Below, piece by piece: positions 27,146 through 35,765 of a stretch of DNA of 63,399 bases. Made by a program: the position numbers and the translations under genes. Position 1 is the stretch's first letter. The number at the start of each line of letters is the position of its first letter. The notes below the pieces were generated by a model. The model ran no database searches, was not told the origin of the DNA, and saw nothing but the letters and a program-made list of their open reading frames with translations. The DNA is from Eubacteriales bacterium (GTDB lineage Bacteria; Bacillota; Clostridia; Lachnospirales; Lachnospiraceae): contig JAUNGT010000015.1 of NCBI GenBank assembly GCA_030524455.1, positions 1 to 63,399 of the forward strand. Reading direction: 5' to 3'.

Positions 27146-28120
27146 CTACTCCTCCAACAAATACCGCTCCCTGTAAGAAAGCGACAGCCTATGATTTTCA
27201 TGGAAGTCAATCGGCAGCCAGATATAGGAGCAGCGCTCAAAATTGTCGGTATTGTGCCGCTCCGCCATGTGGATATACAGCTCCCTCGGGCCCTGCACGC
27301 GGAAAATAAACGTACTCTGGGAATGAAAGGTCGTATGATCCACATCCCCGATGCACGGATCCCCCATATCCTCCCACTCTCCCATCAGATTCTTTGTCCT
27401 GAAATATCTTGCCTGATTCGCCTCCCAGGAGGTCAGATCAGAAGTAATCATGTAATAATAGCCGTCTTTTTTGACGAGAGCGGCCGCTTCTCTCCAAAAC
27501 GCCGCCTCTATTCTCCGATATGTATCCGTACAGGAAAGATAATCCTCCGAAAGCCTGACGATATGCAGGCAGCGATCCTCTCCCACCTGTCTGTCATAAA
27601 TAAAATATGCGCTTCCGTCCTCATCCTGAAAGACTGTACAGTCCCGCACCAGTCCTTTCTCATCGATCGGCCTTGTCGTCCCCAGCCAGCGGAACGGGCC
27701 GTTGACCGTTTCACAGACCGCCACGCCGGCTTCCGCCGTGCCTTCCGTAAAGCCATGATCCCCCGGCCGCTTCACATAGTGACACCAAAGCACATACTTC
27801 CCGGTTTTTCTGTTATAAATAATTTTGGGACGCTCAAAGCGCATCGGCCCCTCCAGAGGGCTTCCCGGCACATTCTCGCAGGCCAAAACCACCCCTTCAT
27901 ATCTCCAATGATACAGATCCTCAGACGCGTACATCACCACGCCCACAGTAGTCGTCTGTCCGCCGTGTCCTTCGGCTGCAAAGGGCAGCGGCCGCAGCTG
28001 CATCCCATACCAGTGGTATGTGCCGTCCACATAAATCATCCCTCCGTCGCTTGCATTGATGATATTCCCGTCCTCGTCATACCATTGTACAAATTCGTCT
28101 GTTTTTCCATTAATAATCAT
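27146..28120 (-). CDS. GH43-like glycosidase (exo-beta-1,3-galactanase-type)
   Basis: A 324-residue five-bladed-propeller protein. ATG 28120 (MIINGKTDEF) has GGAAGGTG 8 bases upstream. The pattern NASDGGMIYVDGTYHWYG near the N-terminus and MRFERPKIIYNRKTGKYVLW near residue 95 resemble the GH43 subgroup that includes exo-beta-1,3-galactanases. RDCTVFQDEDGSAYFIY and REAAALVKKDGYYYMITS give the later propeller blades, with a candidate acid/base Glu in the latter. No signal peptide, so intracellular. It starts 29 bases after the DegV gene on the same strand. The sugar specificity is a guess; arabinogalactan side chains would fit. Confidence 0.75.
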   Translation of the reverse strand: MIINGKTDEFVQWYDEDGNIINASDGGMIYVDGTYHWYGMQLRPLPFAAEGHGGQTTTVGVVMYASEDLYHWRYEGVVLACENVPGSPLEGPMRFERPKIIYNRKTGKYVLWCHYVKRPGDHGFTEGTAEAGVAVCETVNGPFRWLGTTRPIDEKGLVRDCTVFQDEDGSAYFIYDRQVGEDRCLHIVRLSEDYLSCTDTYRRIEAAFWREAAALVKKDGYYYMITSDLTSWEANQARYFRTKNLMGEWEDMGDPCIGDVDHTTFHSQSTFIFRVQGPRELYIHMAERHNTDNFERCSYIWLPIDFHENHRLSLSYRERYLLEE

Positions 28121-28149
28121 AAACAGCACCTTCCGGATACATTTGCAAA

Positions 28150-28989
28150 TCAGATTGTCACGATCACGCCGCCATCGTTGGCATACATACTGCTGATTCC
28201 CGCCGTATCCATGATCAGCACATCCTTCACCCGGATCCGGTCCGTTATCAGTTTTCGCAGATTCTCCGCTCGCGCTGCGTTGTTACAGTGGGTGATCATC
28301 AGCGTCCGTTTCTCCGGCTCAGTCACATTTTTCACCACCGCGTCCGCCATTTTCTGCAACGCCTTCTTGATCCCGATGCCCTGACCAGCCTGCTCAATCC
28401 GCCCGTCGCGGGTTCCCACCATCACAGGCTTTATGTTAAGGGTCGAAGCCACCAGCGCTTTCACGCCGGTCAGACGTCCGTTCTTGCGCAAAGTTTCCAG
28501 GTTGTCCAGCACAAAATAGGTAAGCATCCGGCTGCGGAACTCCTCCAGCTTCACCACCACAGTCTCAAAGGGAAGCCCCTGTTCCTCCAGCTCCCGGGCC
28601 AAAAGCGCCAGCTGCGTCTCTCCGCAGGAGGCGGAGCAGGAATCCAATACACAGATATCCTTTTCCCCGTAGGTTTCCAGATACAGATTGCGGCCCAGCG
28701 CCGCGCTGTTATAGCTGCCGCTCAGGTTTGCAGAAAGCGTCACCACATACACATGCTCCGCCTCCGTCCGGTAGGCGTTCATGTAACGCTCCGGCGAAGG
28801 GCAGGAGGATTTTGGACACTCCGGACAGGAGGCCACCTTTTCCAGGAACTCCTTCTGATTAAAATTCTCATCATCCCATATGCGGTAATCTCCCACCTCA
28901 ATCCCCAGGGGGACAATCTCGAAATGCGGATCCTTCTTCAATTCTTCCGGCAGCTCACAGCAGCTGTCAACCACAATCTTATAACTCAT
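28150..28989 (-). CDS. DegV-family fatty-acid-binding protein
   Basis: A 279-residue protein of the DegV family, which binds long-chain fatty acids, in many Firmicutes as the FakB partner of a fatty acid kinase. Evidence: the N-terminal IVVDSCCELPEEL, the P-SCPSPERYMNAY region, the TLSANLSGSYNSA binding loop and LRKNGRLTGVKALVASTLNIKPVM. Length is typical. GGAGGATTTC precedes ATG 28989. No kinase gene (FakA) is in the window. Upstream is an inverted repeat TGTAGT-N7-ACTACA at 29020-29038 that may be an operator. Confidence 0.92.
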   Translation of the reverse strand: MSYKIVVDSCCELPEELKKDPHFEIVPLGIEVGDYRIWDDENFNQKEFLEKVASCPECPKSSCPSPERYMNAYRTEAEHVYVVTLSANLSGSYNSAALGRNLYLETYGEKDICVLDSCSASCGETQLALLARELEEQGLPFETVVVKLEEFRSRMLTYFVLDNLETLRKNGRLTGVKALVASTLNIKPVMVGTRDGRIEQAGQGIGIKKALQKMADAVVKNVTEPEKRTLMITHCNNAARAENLRKLITDRIRVKDVLIMDTAGISSMYANDGGVIVTI

Positions 28990-29283
28990 GAAATCCTCCA
29001 GACATTACCACAGTTTTGATGTAGTTTTCATTACTACATATAATAACACAGCGCTTATTTTCTGTAAAGAGTATTTCCAAAATTCTTACATTCCTATTTT
29101 AATATACTTTATCACGAATGTCAATTATATTTTTTCATTATTTGGTAATGTTAAATTTGTTAATTTAGTAAATCATTTCGTTTACAAATTGAATTCGTCA
29201 TGCTAATATGACCTTGTCCTTTTTCTTTTTTATGAAAAAGTGTGGATTGAAATATTATCTGGTACTGTCGCGAACAGTATCGG

Positions 29284-29331
29284 CGGAGCTATTGGAGAAA
29301 TGCCGTAAGCATGATGCAATAGCTCCGTTTT
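29284..29331 (+). terminator. Possible plus-strand hairpin terminator
   Basis: An 11-bp perfect stem CGGAGCTATTG / CAATAGCTCCG with a 22-base loop, followed by only four T residues. No plus-strand gene feeds into it, so it may be the remains of a lost element. Confidence 0.4.
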
Positions 29332-29340
29332 GCAATAACA

Positions 29341-29373
29341 AAAAAGCCGTTGCAAAATGCAGCAGCTTTTTCC
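29341..29373 (-). terminator. Terminator of the glycyl-radical operon
   Basis: On the minus strand AAAAAGCTGCTGCA pairs with TGCAACGGCTTTTT (one mismatch, one wobble), with further T residues following. It lies 20 bases past the stop of the FAD oxidoreductase gene. Confidence 0.7.
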
Positions 29374-29393
29374 TTTACAACCTAAAATATACT

Positions 29394-30536
29394 CTAACAA
29401 ACCCGAATCTCTTCAGCCCTTATCCTCTCTATTCCAACATTTCTTTTAACCACTAACGCCGCAGCTTTTCCTGCCGCTTCTCCAGTCAACGCGCAAACAG
29501 GAATCACTCTTGCCACTTCCCAGCCATCTCCCTGAGGGGCCGATATAATCCTGCCGCAGACCAATATATTGGGAAACATTGGATGAAACAATGCGCCAAA
29601 AGGAATTTCATAACGATTTCCAATATTTTTTCCTCTAAAGTCTCCACAAATTCCAATAGTGTCCGCATACTTTTTCCCATTTTCCGCTGTAAAATCTACC
29701 GCTCCCTGAATTCTTCGAATGGTTCTAATCTGGGGAATCCAAGGTAACGACAGCAAATCGTAATTATCTCGTTCTTTTTCCATGCAAAGCTTCAGCATTC
29801 GTCGCTTCCCCTCTTCCACGAATTGTGTCACATCTTCCGCAGATTCACATTCTTCCTCCTGTCTTTTATCCGGCTGACCGTTTCCAAACATATCGCTCCC
29901 GGAATTCATCCATCGGCGAAACAAATGCATCCCCCCGCCTTCCTGAAGTTTTTTCCCCATTTCCCGCTCAAATTCATGAACTATATATGTCATGTAATTC
30001 TTTCCGGTCCGTGTTGGAATTCCTGCTCTTTGTGCCATAACTGCGGTTCCGGTTCCATCAATTAAAACTCTGCAGGAAACAAATTTTCTTCCACCTATTT
30101 CTTCTATAAAAACTCCTCTGCACTGATTTTCTTCCATCACCGGTTCTACTGCAAGCACGTCAAAAAGAATATCCACACCATGATTCAGCACAAATTCCTC
30201 CAACGCAAGAGACGCTACGGTAGGCGAGAACATCGTTGAATAACGATCATTTCGTTGCTCTTTTTCACAGCTTCCTCCCCATTTCTCTGGAAGATTATCA
30301 AAACTATATTTTGTGCATATATGAATCACTTCTTCCGCCAAACCATATATAAGCTGATTCCCTTTTCCGTCACACAATGGTTCATACCAGGAGATTAATC
30401 CCGCTGTAGCAAGTCCTCCAAGATTAATCAACTTTTCCATTAGTAAAACCGAAACGCCTCCGCGTGCAGCAGCGACCGCTGCACAGATTCCCCCGATTCC
30501 CCCACCCACTACAACGACCTCATAATTTTTTCTCAT
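29394..30536 (-). CDS. FAD-dependent oxidoreductase, last gene of the glycyl-radical operon
   Basis: A 380-residue flavoprotein of the FAD_oxidored family. ATG 30536 (MRKNYEVVVVGGG) follows GGAGATTTTA; a start four codons earlier is possible. The dinucleotide-binding motif is VVGGGIGGICAAVAAARGG (about 8-26) with the acidic end of strand 2 in LLMEKLINLGG. Later blocks (AVMAQRAGIPTRTGKNYMTY and the C-terminal PNILVCGRIISAPQGDG, then EAAGKAAALVV) match the family. Such proteins are often found in carbohydrate loci, but their reactions are mostly unknown. It starts 42 bases after the glycyl radical enzyme gene, so it probably works on the same substrate or product. Confidence 0.85.
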   Translation of the reverse strand: MRKNYEVVVVGGGIGGICAAVAAARGGVSVLLMEKLINLGGLATAGLISWYEPLCDGKGNQLIYGLAEEVIHICTKYSFDNLPEKWGGSCEKEQRNDRYSTMFSPTVASLALEEFVLNHGVDILFDVLAVEPVMEENQCRGVFIEEIGGRKFVSCRVLIDGTGTAVMAQRAGIPTRTGKNYMTYIVHEFEREMGKKLQEGGGMHLFRRWMNSGSDMFGNGQPDKRQEEECESAEDVTQFVEEGKRRMLKLCMEKERDNYDLLSLPWIPQIRTIRRIQGAVDFTAENGKKYADTIGICGDFRGKNIGNRYEIPFGALFHPMFPNILVCGRIISAPQGDGWEVARVIPVCALTGEAAGKAAALVVKRNVGIERIRAEEIRVC

Positions 30537-30578
30537 TAAAATCTCCATTCTGCCACCTTTGGCTGGCAACACAAGTAG

Positions 30579-32795
30579 TCATCCTACATCCAAAAACCTT
30601 TCTACCACTAACTGCCGAAATTGAGGCGATAAACTGGCAAAATAAGCGGTAAATCCTGTAACTCTCACAACAAGATCCGGATACAAATCTGGATTTTTAT
30701 TCGCCTCCATCAATTTTTTTCTGTCCAATATGTTGATATTAATTAATGTACCGCCTTGCCTAAAATGAGTTTCAATAAAATTTCTTATAACCCCCACGCC
30801 TTTATCATTCGCTTTCAGTGCCGGATCAAACTCAATTTGAAGAGGCGCTGTGTTTCCGTATCCGCACTGCACGGAAGCGATACCGCTGGCCTGCGCAGTT
30901 GGAGCTCCGTCCCGTCTGAAATGAGGGTTTGGATTAGCTCCATGCGAAATAGGTTCTCCCGCACGTCTTCCATTTGGCGTTGCACCAACTCTCGATCCGT
31001 ATTCTATCGTTCTCGACCAGGAAAACCACCCGGGAATTAACATCCTTCCCTCCGGCATCTTTTGTCCTTTTACCATATCCGTCCAGGATTTTGTCAATCT
31101 TATCGCCCATTGATCCGAAACGGTGTTTCCCTGGCAATATTTGGGCGCACTGTTTAATATCAATCGAACACGTTCCTCTTCAAAATCAGATTCCAATGCA
31201 TCGAATACATTTTCCCATGTCAAAATCTTTTCGTTCTCTACCCTGGTTTCCAATGCTCCAAAAGAGTCTGCTACAACAGCAAGTCCCGCTCCGTCCACTC
31301 CTACCGTAAAGATCTCCGCACATCGTGAACTATCCTCCCCAAGCTCCAGTGAGTGATGCATCATCAGATTCATGATCAACTCCGGAGTTACCTCCCACAC
31401 ATGATCCAGATGAAGGTTAATTCCTGCTGCTGTAATCTCCACCGCCTTTTTCAGATGCTTCTCATATAAATTGAATAGCTTTTCAGTACTTCTTTCCTCT
31501 TCCCGCCTTAGATCCTCCAAAGCCGCCTCCAAAACCTTGGCTATGTTAATCTTTACCGTATCATTCATCGGAAATTCCCGTCCAGGCACCGCCATCCAAT
31601 TGCATCCCAAGGCAAGACGTTCACGGGCTGTCTTTTTATCAATACCATTTCTCATATATCCTTCTATCAGAGTCGTATCATTGCAAAAACGGGGCCATCC
31701 ATTTTTATTCTTAAGTAAATAGAAAATCGCCTGATCCAAAAAAAGCGGATCGCAATTTGAATGAACACGTACTGTTAAATTACATGCAATATTAATGGAA
31801 TCCGCTGCCTCTAAAATTAAATAAGAAAGATGATTTGTAAGATCTTTATCCTTCTCATCCACTCCGGAAAGCTGATAATAATGTGGATCAATCAGGAGTA
31901 AATTCGCAATTAAAAATTTTGCAGTTTCATCATCCAGGATACCTATTTCCACATCTCTCCTATAATATGGATACAGCAATACATCCATCTGGAATCCAGC
32001 TCCATCCCTCGTATAAATTCGGGAAACACAATTAAAAAACGCAATCCATTGACATGCCTCCCAAAAAGTGTCTGGTGGACTGGTACGTACCTTTTGACTG
32101 GCGTTCAACATTCCTCTAAGTGTTTTTCTCACCTCCGGCCGTTTTTCTCCTTTCAACAATTCTTTAATTTTTTTTATATGACGTACAATAAATCGGTCAA
32201 TTGCAAGCAAACACTTTTCTTCCGCATCAAAAAAATCCATTTTTTCCGGATGCCGTCTTTTTCCCTCCCTTATCTTTATCATAAAACCACCAAAACCAAG
32301 CTGAAGCCCAATCCTGTAATCGCAGGCAAAGTGTGCATCTCCGTCTATTCCTGTTGTGATATTATATTTTTCCTGCCAGGGCTTTAATTCCTCATAAGGA
32401 AATCTCTGTTCATCCCAGCGCTTACTCCATTGACGGGTAGCTCCCTTCTGAATAAATTCTTGGTTTTTTTTGCTGTTTTTTATCCAATCTGGCATATAAT
32501 GCAGATCTCCCCGATAATTTACCAGCATATCTCTCCATCTGCCGCACAATAATTCCATCGGATCAACATAAGGCTCATGGGCATCCAAAACTCTGCAAAA
32601 ATTTTCACTCATCCCATCATATCCATAAAAGCTCCCATTATCGCTATTATACCACGGCTCTACATGATAACCCTCTGGCAAAGGAACTGTTCCAAAATCA
32701 TCCAGATCCGTATATCCGTTTTGCTTTCTTTTTTCCAATGTATGGCGAATTTTCGTCTCCCGTATTTGTGAAAGTCGGTCAGCGTATGTAAGCAT
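30579..32795 (-). CDS. Glycyl radical enzyme of unassigned reaction
   Basis: A 738-residue member of the pyruvate formate-lyase-like superfamily. The C-terminal glycyl-radical loop is LVVRVTGFTAYFASL with Gly714. The other superfamily landmark, GATPNGRRAGEPISHGANP (604-622), is clear. The catalytic thiyl Cys should be Cys398 in ALGCNWMAVPG. Dehydratases and lyases of this group (glycerol, choline, hydroxyproline types) have Cys-x-Glu there, while this protein has Cys-Asn-Trp and so lacks the usual general base. It is also somewhat shorter than those enzymes. It overlaps the end of the activase gene by 17 bases. With an ABC sugar importer and four Gfo/Idh/MocA enzymes in the same operon, the substrate is probably a sugar, polyol or glycoside derivative. 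The reaction cannot be assigned from sequence. Confidence 0.9.
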   Translation of the reverse strand: MLTYADRLSQIRETKIRHTLEKRKQNGYTDLDDFGTVPLPEGYHVEPWYNSDNGSFYGYDGMSENFCRVLDAHEPYVDPMELLCGRWRDMLVNYRGDLHYMPDWIKNSKKNQEFIQKGATRQWSKRWDEQRFPYEELKPWQEKYNITTGIDGDAHFACDYRIGLQLGFGGFMIKIREGKRRHPEKMDFFDAEEKCLLAIDRFIVRHIKKIKELLKGEKRPEVRKTLRGMLNASQKVRTSPPDTFWEACQWIAFFNCVSRIYTRDGAGFQMDVLLYPYYRRDVEIGILDDETAKFLIANLLLIDPHYYQLSGVDEKDKDLTNHLSYLILEAADSINIACNLTVRVHSNCDPLFLDQAIFYLLKNKNGWPRFCNDTTLIEGYMRNGIDKKTARERLALGCNWMAVPGREFPMNDTVKINIAKVLEAALEDLRREEERSTEKLFNLYEKHLKKAVEITAAGINLHLDHVWEVTPELIMNLMMHHSLELGEDSSRCAEIFTVGVDGAGLAVVADSFGALETRVENEKILTWENVFDALESDFEEERVRLILNSAPKYCQGNTVSDQWAIRLTKSWTDMVKGQKMPEGRMLIPGWFSWSRTIEYGSRVGATPNGRRAGEPISHGANPNPHFRRDGAPTAQASGIASVQCGYGNTAPLQIEFDPALKANDKGVGVIRNFIETHFRQGGTLININILDRKKLMEANKNPDLYPDLVVRVTGFTAYFASLSPQFRQLVVERFLDVG

Positions 32796-33543
32796 ATTTT
32801 TTTAATTCCTCCATTTTTTCCGGTGAAGGCGTCGTAAATACTTTCATATTTCTGCCTAACGCCGCCGCCTTCGTAATCCCCATACTATGATAAGGCAGCA
32901 ATTCATAAGAAATTACATTCTCCAATGTTTTTAAAAATCCTGAAATTTCCGGAATATTCTGATTTATTTCCGGAATAACCGGCGTTCTTGCTGCCACTTT
33001 CACTCCCATCCGATTCAGCTTTCGAAAATTTTCAAGAATCCCTTCATTTTCTATGCCTGTACACTCTTTATGTATTTTACTGTCCCATACCTTTAAATCA
33101 GCCATGACAAAATCTGCTTTTGCAAAAATACTTTCCCTGAAAATACAAAGTGAAGTTTCTATAGCCGTATGGATTCCAACTTCTCTGCAATTTTTAAGCA
33201 TTTCTTCCAAAAAATCTCCCTGCAACAGCGGCTCTCCTCCTGAAAAAGTCACCCCTCCTCTTCGATAGTATGCTTTATCCAAAAGAAGCTCCTCCATAAG
33301 TTCTCCTGTCGTCATAACGCTACCGCATATTACCTTCGCGCCCGCAAAGCATCCATACTGGCATTTACCACAATAAATACACTTCTCTGGATAATACATC
33401 CATTCCTGACATGGCTCTATACATTCCGGATTATGACACCAGACACATGACAAAGGGCAACCCTTAAAAAAAATTACTGTTCGTATCCCTGGTCCATCAT
33501 GTGTGGACGCTCTCTGAACATCAGCAATCAGGCCCTTCACCAT
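32779..33543 (-). CDS. Glycyl-radical-enzyme activase (radical SAM)
   Basis: A 254-residue iron-sulfur enzyme that installs the radical on Gly714 of the neighbouring enzyme using S-adenosylmethionine. The radical-SAM motif is GCPLSCVWC (Cys29, Cys33, Cys36), preceded by the family start STHDGPGIRTVIFFKGC. An inserted ferredoxin-like part has one clear four-Cys set (Cys55, 58, 61, 65) plus Cys41, 45 and 73; typical relatives of about 300 residues have two sets. SAM-binding features GGVTFSGGEPLLQ and MADLKVWD follow. It overlaps the upstream oxidoreductase gene by 7 bases and the glycyl radical enzyme gene by 17, so the pair is tightly co-translated. Confidence 0.93.
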   Translation of the reverse strand: MVKGLIADVQRASTHDGPGIRTVIFFKGCPLSCVWCHNPECIEPCQEWMYYPEKCIYCGKCQYGCFAGAKVICGSVMTTGELMEELLLDKAYYRRGGVTFSGGEPLLQGDFLEEMLKNCREVGIHTAIETSLCIFRESIFAKADFVMADLKVWDSKIHKECTGIENEGILENFRKLNRMGVKVAARTPVIPEINQNIPEISGFLKTLENVISYELLPYHSMGITKAAALGRNMKVFTTPSPEKMEELKKYAYIR

Positions 33544-34634
33544 ATAATAGCTTCCCTTCTTCCACTATCACTGGATTTCTTTACCGCATCCAAGAGAGAC
33601 ATAATCCGCAAATTTTCCTCCATTGTTAACATCTTTTCTATCGGGTTTCCTTTTTTTATATGATCGGCGTAATACCAAGCCATATTCTTCCACTTATCCC
33701 CCATTTCAAATGGCGGAACTATCACCTCTTTTCCGTATAAATCATAGGCTTTTACCTGAGGCATATCCTCCGCGCCCCCCGTGCACACCAAAATTCCTTC
33801 TGTGCACAGTACCATTGGCCCGGACGGGATTACCCGTCTCGGCACAATCCAGGTTCCTTCCAATACAGCCATTTTTTTCTCATAACGGACAATTGCAGCA
33901 AAACTATCCTCTATATCTGCGTAAGATGTATTTAAATTTGCTCCATAAGAAAGGACGTCCATCTCCCCTTCTCCCAACAGCCATTCTGTGAAAAAACAGC
34001 CATAACAACAAATATCCAAAAACGCACCGCCTCCGCTATTCCGATGATACCACCAGGTTCTTTCCCTGTCCCGGTCTGTCATTTTCTCCGCACTTTCTTC
34101 TACCCCCCGGTGCTTGGCTCCTTTCCCCAAAGGTCCTGTATGCCCATTCATATAACGTAGCTCTACCGGCTCTCCAACAAGCCTTTGCTCCACTGCCTGC
34201 TTTAATTGATGCAAATACCGCCTCCACATTACGGGCCAGTTCACAAGAACTTCTATTTTATGTGCCGAGGCGCATTCTCTTATCCTTGATGCTTCCTCCC
34301 TGTCAATTGCCATCGGCTTCTCTATTGAAATGTTAATTCCCCTCTTTGCACATTCCTCTGCAATACCCGCTTTCTTACTGTTTTCAGACATAATAAACGC
34401 AATATCTGGTTTTATCTGATCCAACATATCCCGATAATCTTTAAAAACATTATCGCAATATTTCCGGCAAATATTTTTCAAATTCCAACCTGCTGTATAT
34501 CGGAATCCCATCTCCGCTTCACAAGAGTCGGAAACATCCGCCACCCCTGACAACTCCCATTCCGGATGTTCATACAAATACAAGGCGATTTCATTTACAT
34601 GCATATGCGCAAATCCAATAATGACAGCTTTCAC
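33537..34634 (-). CDS. Gfo/Idh/MocA oxidoreductase, Tyr-type (copy A)
   Basis: A 365-residue NAD(P)-dependent oxidoreductase. The N-terminal nucleotide loop is IIGFAHMHV, not the common GxGxxG. The ISIEKPMA motif supplies the catalytic Lys. The substrate-domain signature, usually GGG..D-I-G-V-H, reads GGGAFLDICCYGC, so Tyr takes the place of the catalytic His, as in glucose-fructose oxidoreductase-type members. It shares with copy C (35766-36845) the motifs (I/L)NWP(V/I)xW, WWYH/Q, D..xYGC and the unusual N-terminus, so the two are paralogues within one operon. It overlaps both neighbours (4 and 7 bases). Likely role: oxidation or reduction at a sugar ring carbon. Confidence 0.88.
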   Translation of the reverse strand: MKAVIIGFAHMHVNEIALYLYEHPEWELSGVADVSDSCEAEMGFRYTAGWNLKNICRKYCDNVFKDYRDMLDQIKPDIAFIMSENSKKAGIAEECAKRGINISIEKPMAIDREEASRIRECASAHKIEVLVNWPVMWRRYLHQLKQAVEQRLVGEPVELRYMNGHTGPLGKGAKHRGVEESAEKMTDRDRERTWWYHRNSGGGAFLDICCYGCFFTEWLLGEGEMDVLSYGANLNTSYADIEDSFAAIVRYEKKMAVLEGTWIVPRRVIPSGPMVLCTEGILVCTGGAEDMPQVKAYDLYGKEVIVPPFEMGDKWKNMAWYYADHIKKGNPIEKMLTMEENLRIMSLLDAVKKSSDSGRREAIIW

Positions 34635-35755
34635 AATCTTTTCAACTCCTTTGCACAGATTTCTCTATTTTCCTTTGCAGAACGGTAAAAGCATTCTATC
34701 GCTTTTGTCACTTCAAGATTTTGCTCCTCTGTAATCAGATACTTTTCCTTTCCCTGCAGAGCTTGAATGATATTTCGGTACATATAACGATGCTGCTCAA
34801 ATGCAGCGCCTTTATATGATCCATTATCAAACCATTTCATTTTGCATTCCGCTTGATATCTTCCAATATTCTTGTACAGAGTTTCTCCGTTTACCGATAG
34901 CCCTCCCCGGTCTCCGCAAATCACCATATTCAAATTGGTTGTCGGTAAATTTACTGCCCAGGAAAATTTGAAATTAATACCCATTCCATCTTCCAACCGT
35001 ATAAATCCAATTGCCAAATCCTCCACATCAAATTCCTTCCAATCATACGGACGAGGTGTAAAAACTCCGTCATAAGCTCCGCTCTCCGCAATATCCAATA
35101 AAACCTCCTCTCCCCGATTGGCGATCTGCGTATATGTACTTCCAGATACCGATTGTATTTTTTTATCTCCCGCAATCCAAAGAAGCGAGTCAATCAGATG
35201 AACTCCCAAATCGCAAAAAGGGCCGCCAAAATTATGCTTCTTCATATGGAACATTCCCCATGTAGGGATGCCAATTCTCCTGATAAATGAAATATCTGAA
35301 AAATAAAGCTCTCCCAGCTCTCCCTGCTCGACAAGCTCCTTGGATTGCTTCATATAATTTCTCCAACGCATACACTGGCAGGGAAATAACTGCTTCCCAC
35401 ATTGTCTGGCTGTCTTCCACATTTCCTGTGCATCCTGCAAGGTCAGCGCCATGGGCTTTTCGCAGGCCACATGAGCCCCTGCTTTTAGTGATTTTATTGT
35501 CCACTCCTTGTGATACATGTTAGGAGTACACACAGCCACAAAATCAGGCTTCAGCTCATCCAGCATTTGCTGTGGATCTGTATACCAGCTTGCTACCTGA
35601 TGACGGCATGCCGTTTCTCTGGCTGCCGTTTCCCTGATATCTGCTACCCCTACGATCTCTACAATTCCCTCTCTGCGCAGAATATCCAATGCCGGAAAAT
35701 GAGCGCTGTTTGCAATCATTCCAGTTCCAATTACCGCCGCTCTTATTGTTTTCAT
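34631..35755 (-). CDS. Gfo/Idh/MocA oxidoreductase, His-type (copy B)
   Basis: A 374-residue enzyme. ATG 35755 (MKTIRAAVIGTGMIANSAHF) follows GGAGGAAAAGG; the frame is open 26 codons further upstream but that part is antisense-like and has no ribosome site. The nucleotide loop IGTGMIANSAH is canonical, the Lys motif is ACEKPMALT and the substrate-domain signature is CDLGVHLIDSLLWIAG with catalytic His. The sequence is unlike copies A and C, so it probably acts at a different step. Its stop overlaps the start of copy A by 4 bases. Confidence 0.9.
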   Translation of the reverse strand: MKTIRAAVIGTGMIANSAHFPALDILRREGIVEIVGVADIRETAARETACRHQVASWYTDPQQMLDELKPDFVAVCTPNMYHKEWTIKSLKAGAHVACEKPMALTLQDAQEMWKTARQCGKQLFPCQCMRWRNYMKQSKELVEQGELGELYFSDISFIRRIGIPTWGMFHMKKHNFGGPFCDLGVHLIDSLLWIAGDKKIQSVSGSTYTQIANRGEEVLLDIAESGAYDGVFTPRPYDWKEFDVEDLAIGFIRLEDGMGINFKFSWAVNLPTTNLNMVICGDRGGLSVNGETLYKNIGRYQAECKMKWFDNGSYKGAAFEQHRYMYRNIIQALQGKEKYLITEEQNLEVTKAIECFYRSAKENREICAKELKRL

Positions 35756-35765
35756 CCTTTTCCTC

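Larger units (their letters stand above)
28990..29393. other. 404-base AT-rich intergenic region
   Basis: No convincing gene. It holds the DegV upstream region with the inverted repeat TGTAGT/ACTACA (29020-29038), an AT-rich stretch, and two hairpins (29284-29331 and 29341-29373) described separately. A short open frame from 29244 on the plus strand has no ribosome site and runs through both hairpins. Confidence 0.5.

Noticed and set aside
29244..29456. Plus-strand frame starting MKKCGLKYYLVLSRTVSAELL
   Set aside because: There is no ribosome site, it crosses two terminator-like hairpins and runs into the antisense of the FAD oxidoreductase gene. It is at most an unrecognisable relic.
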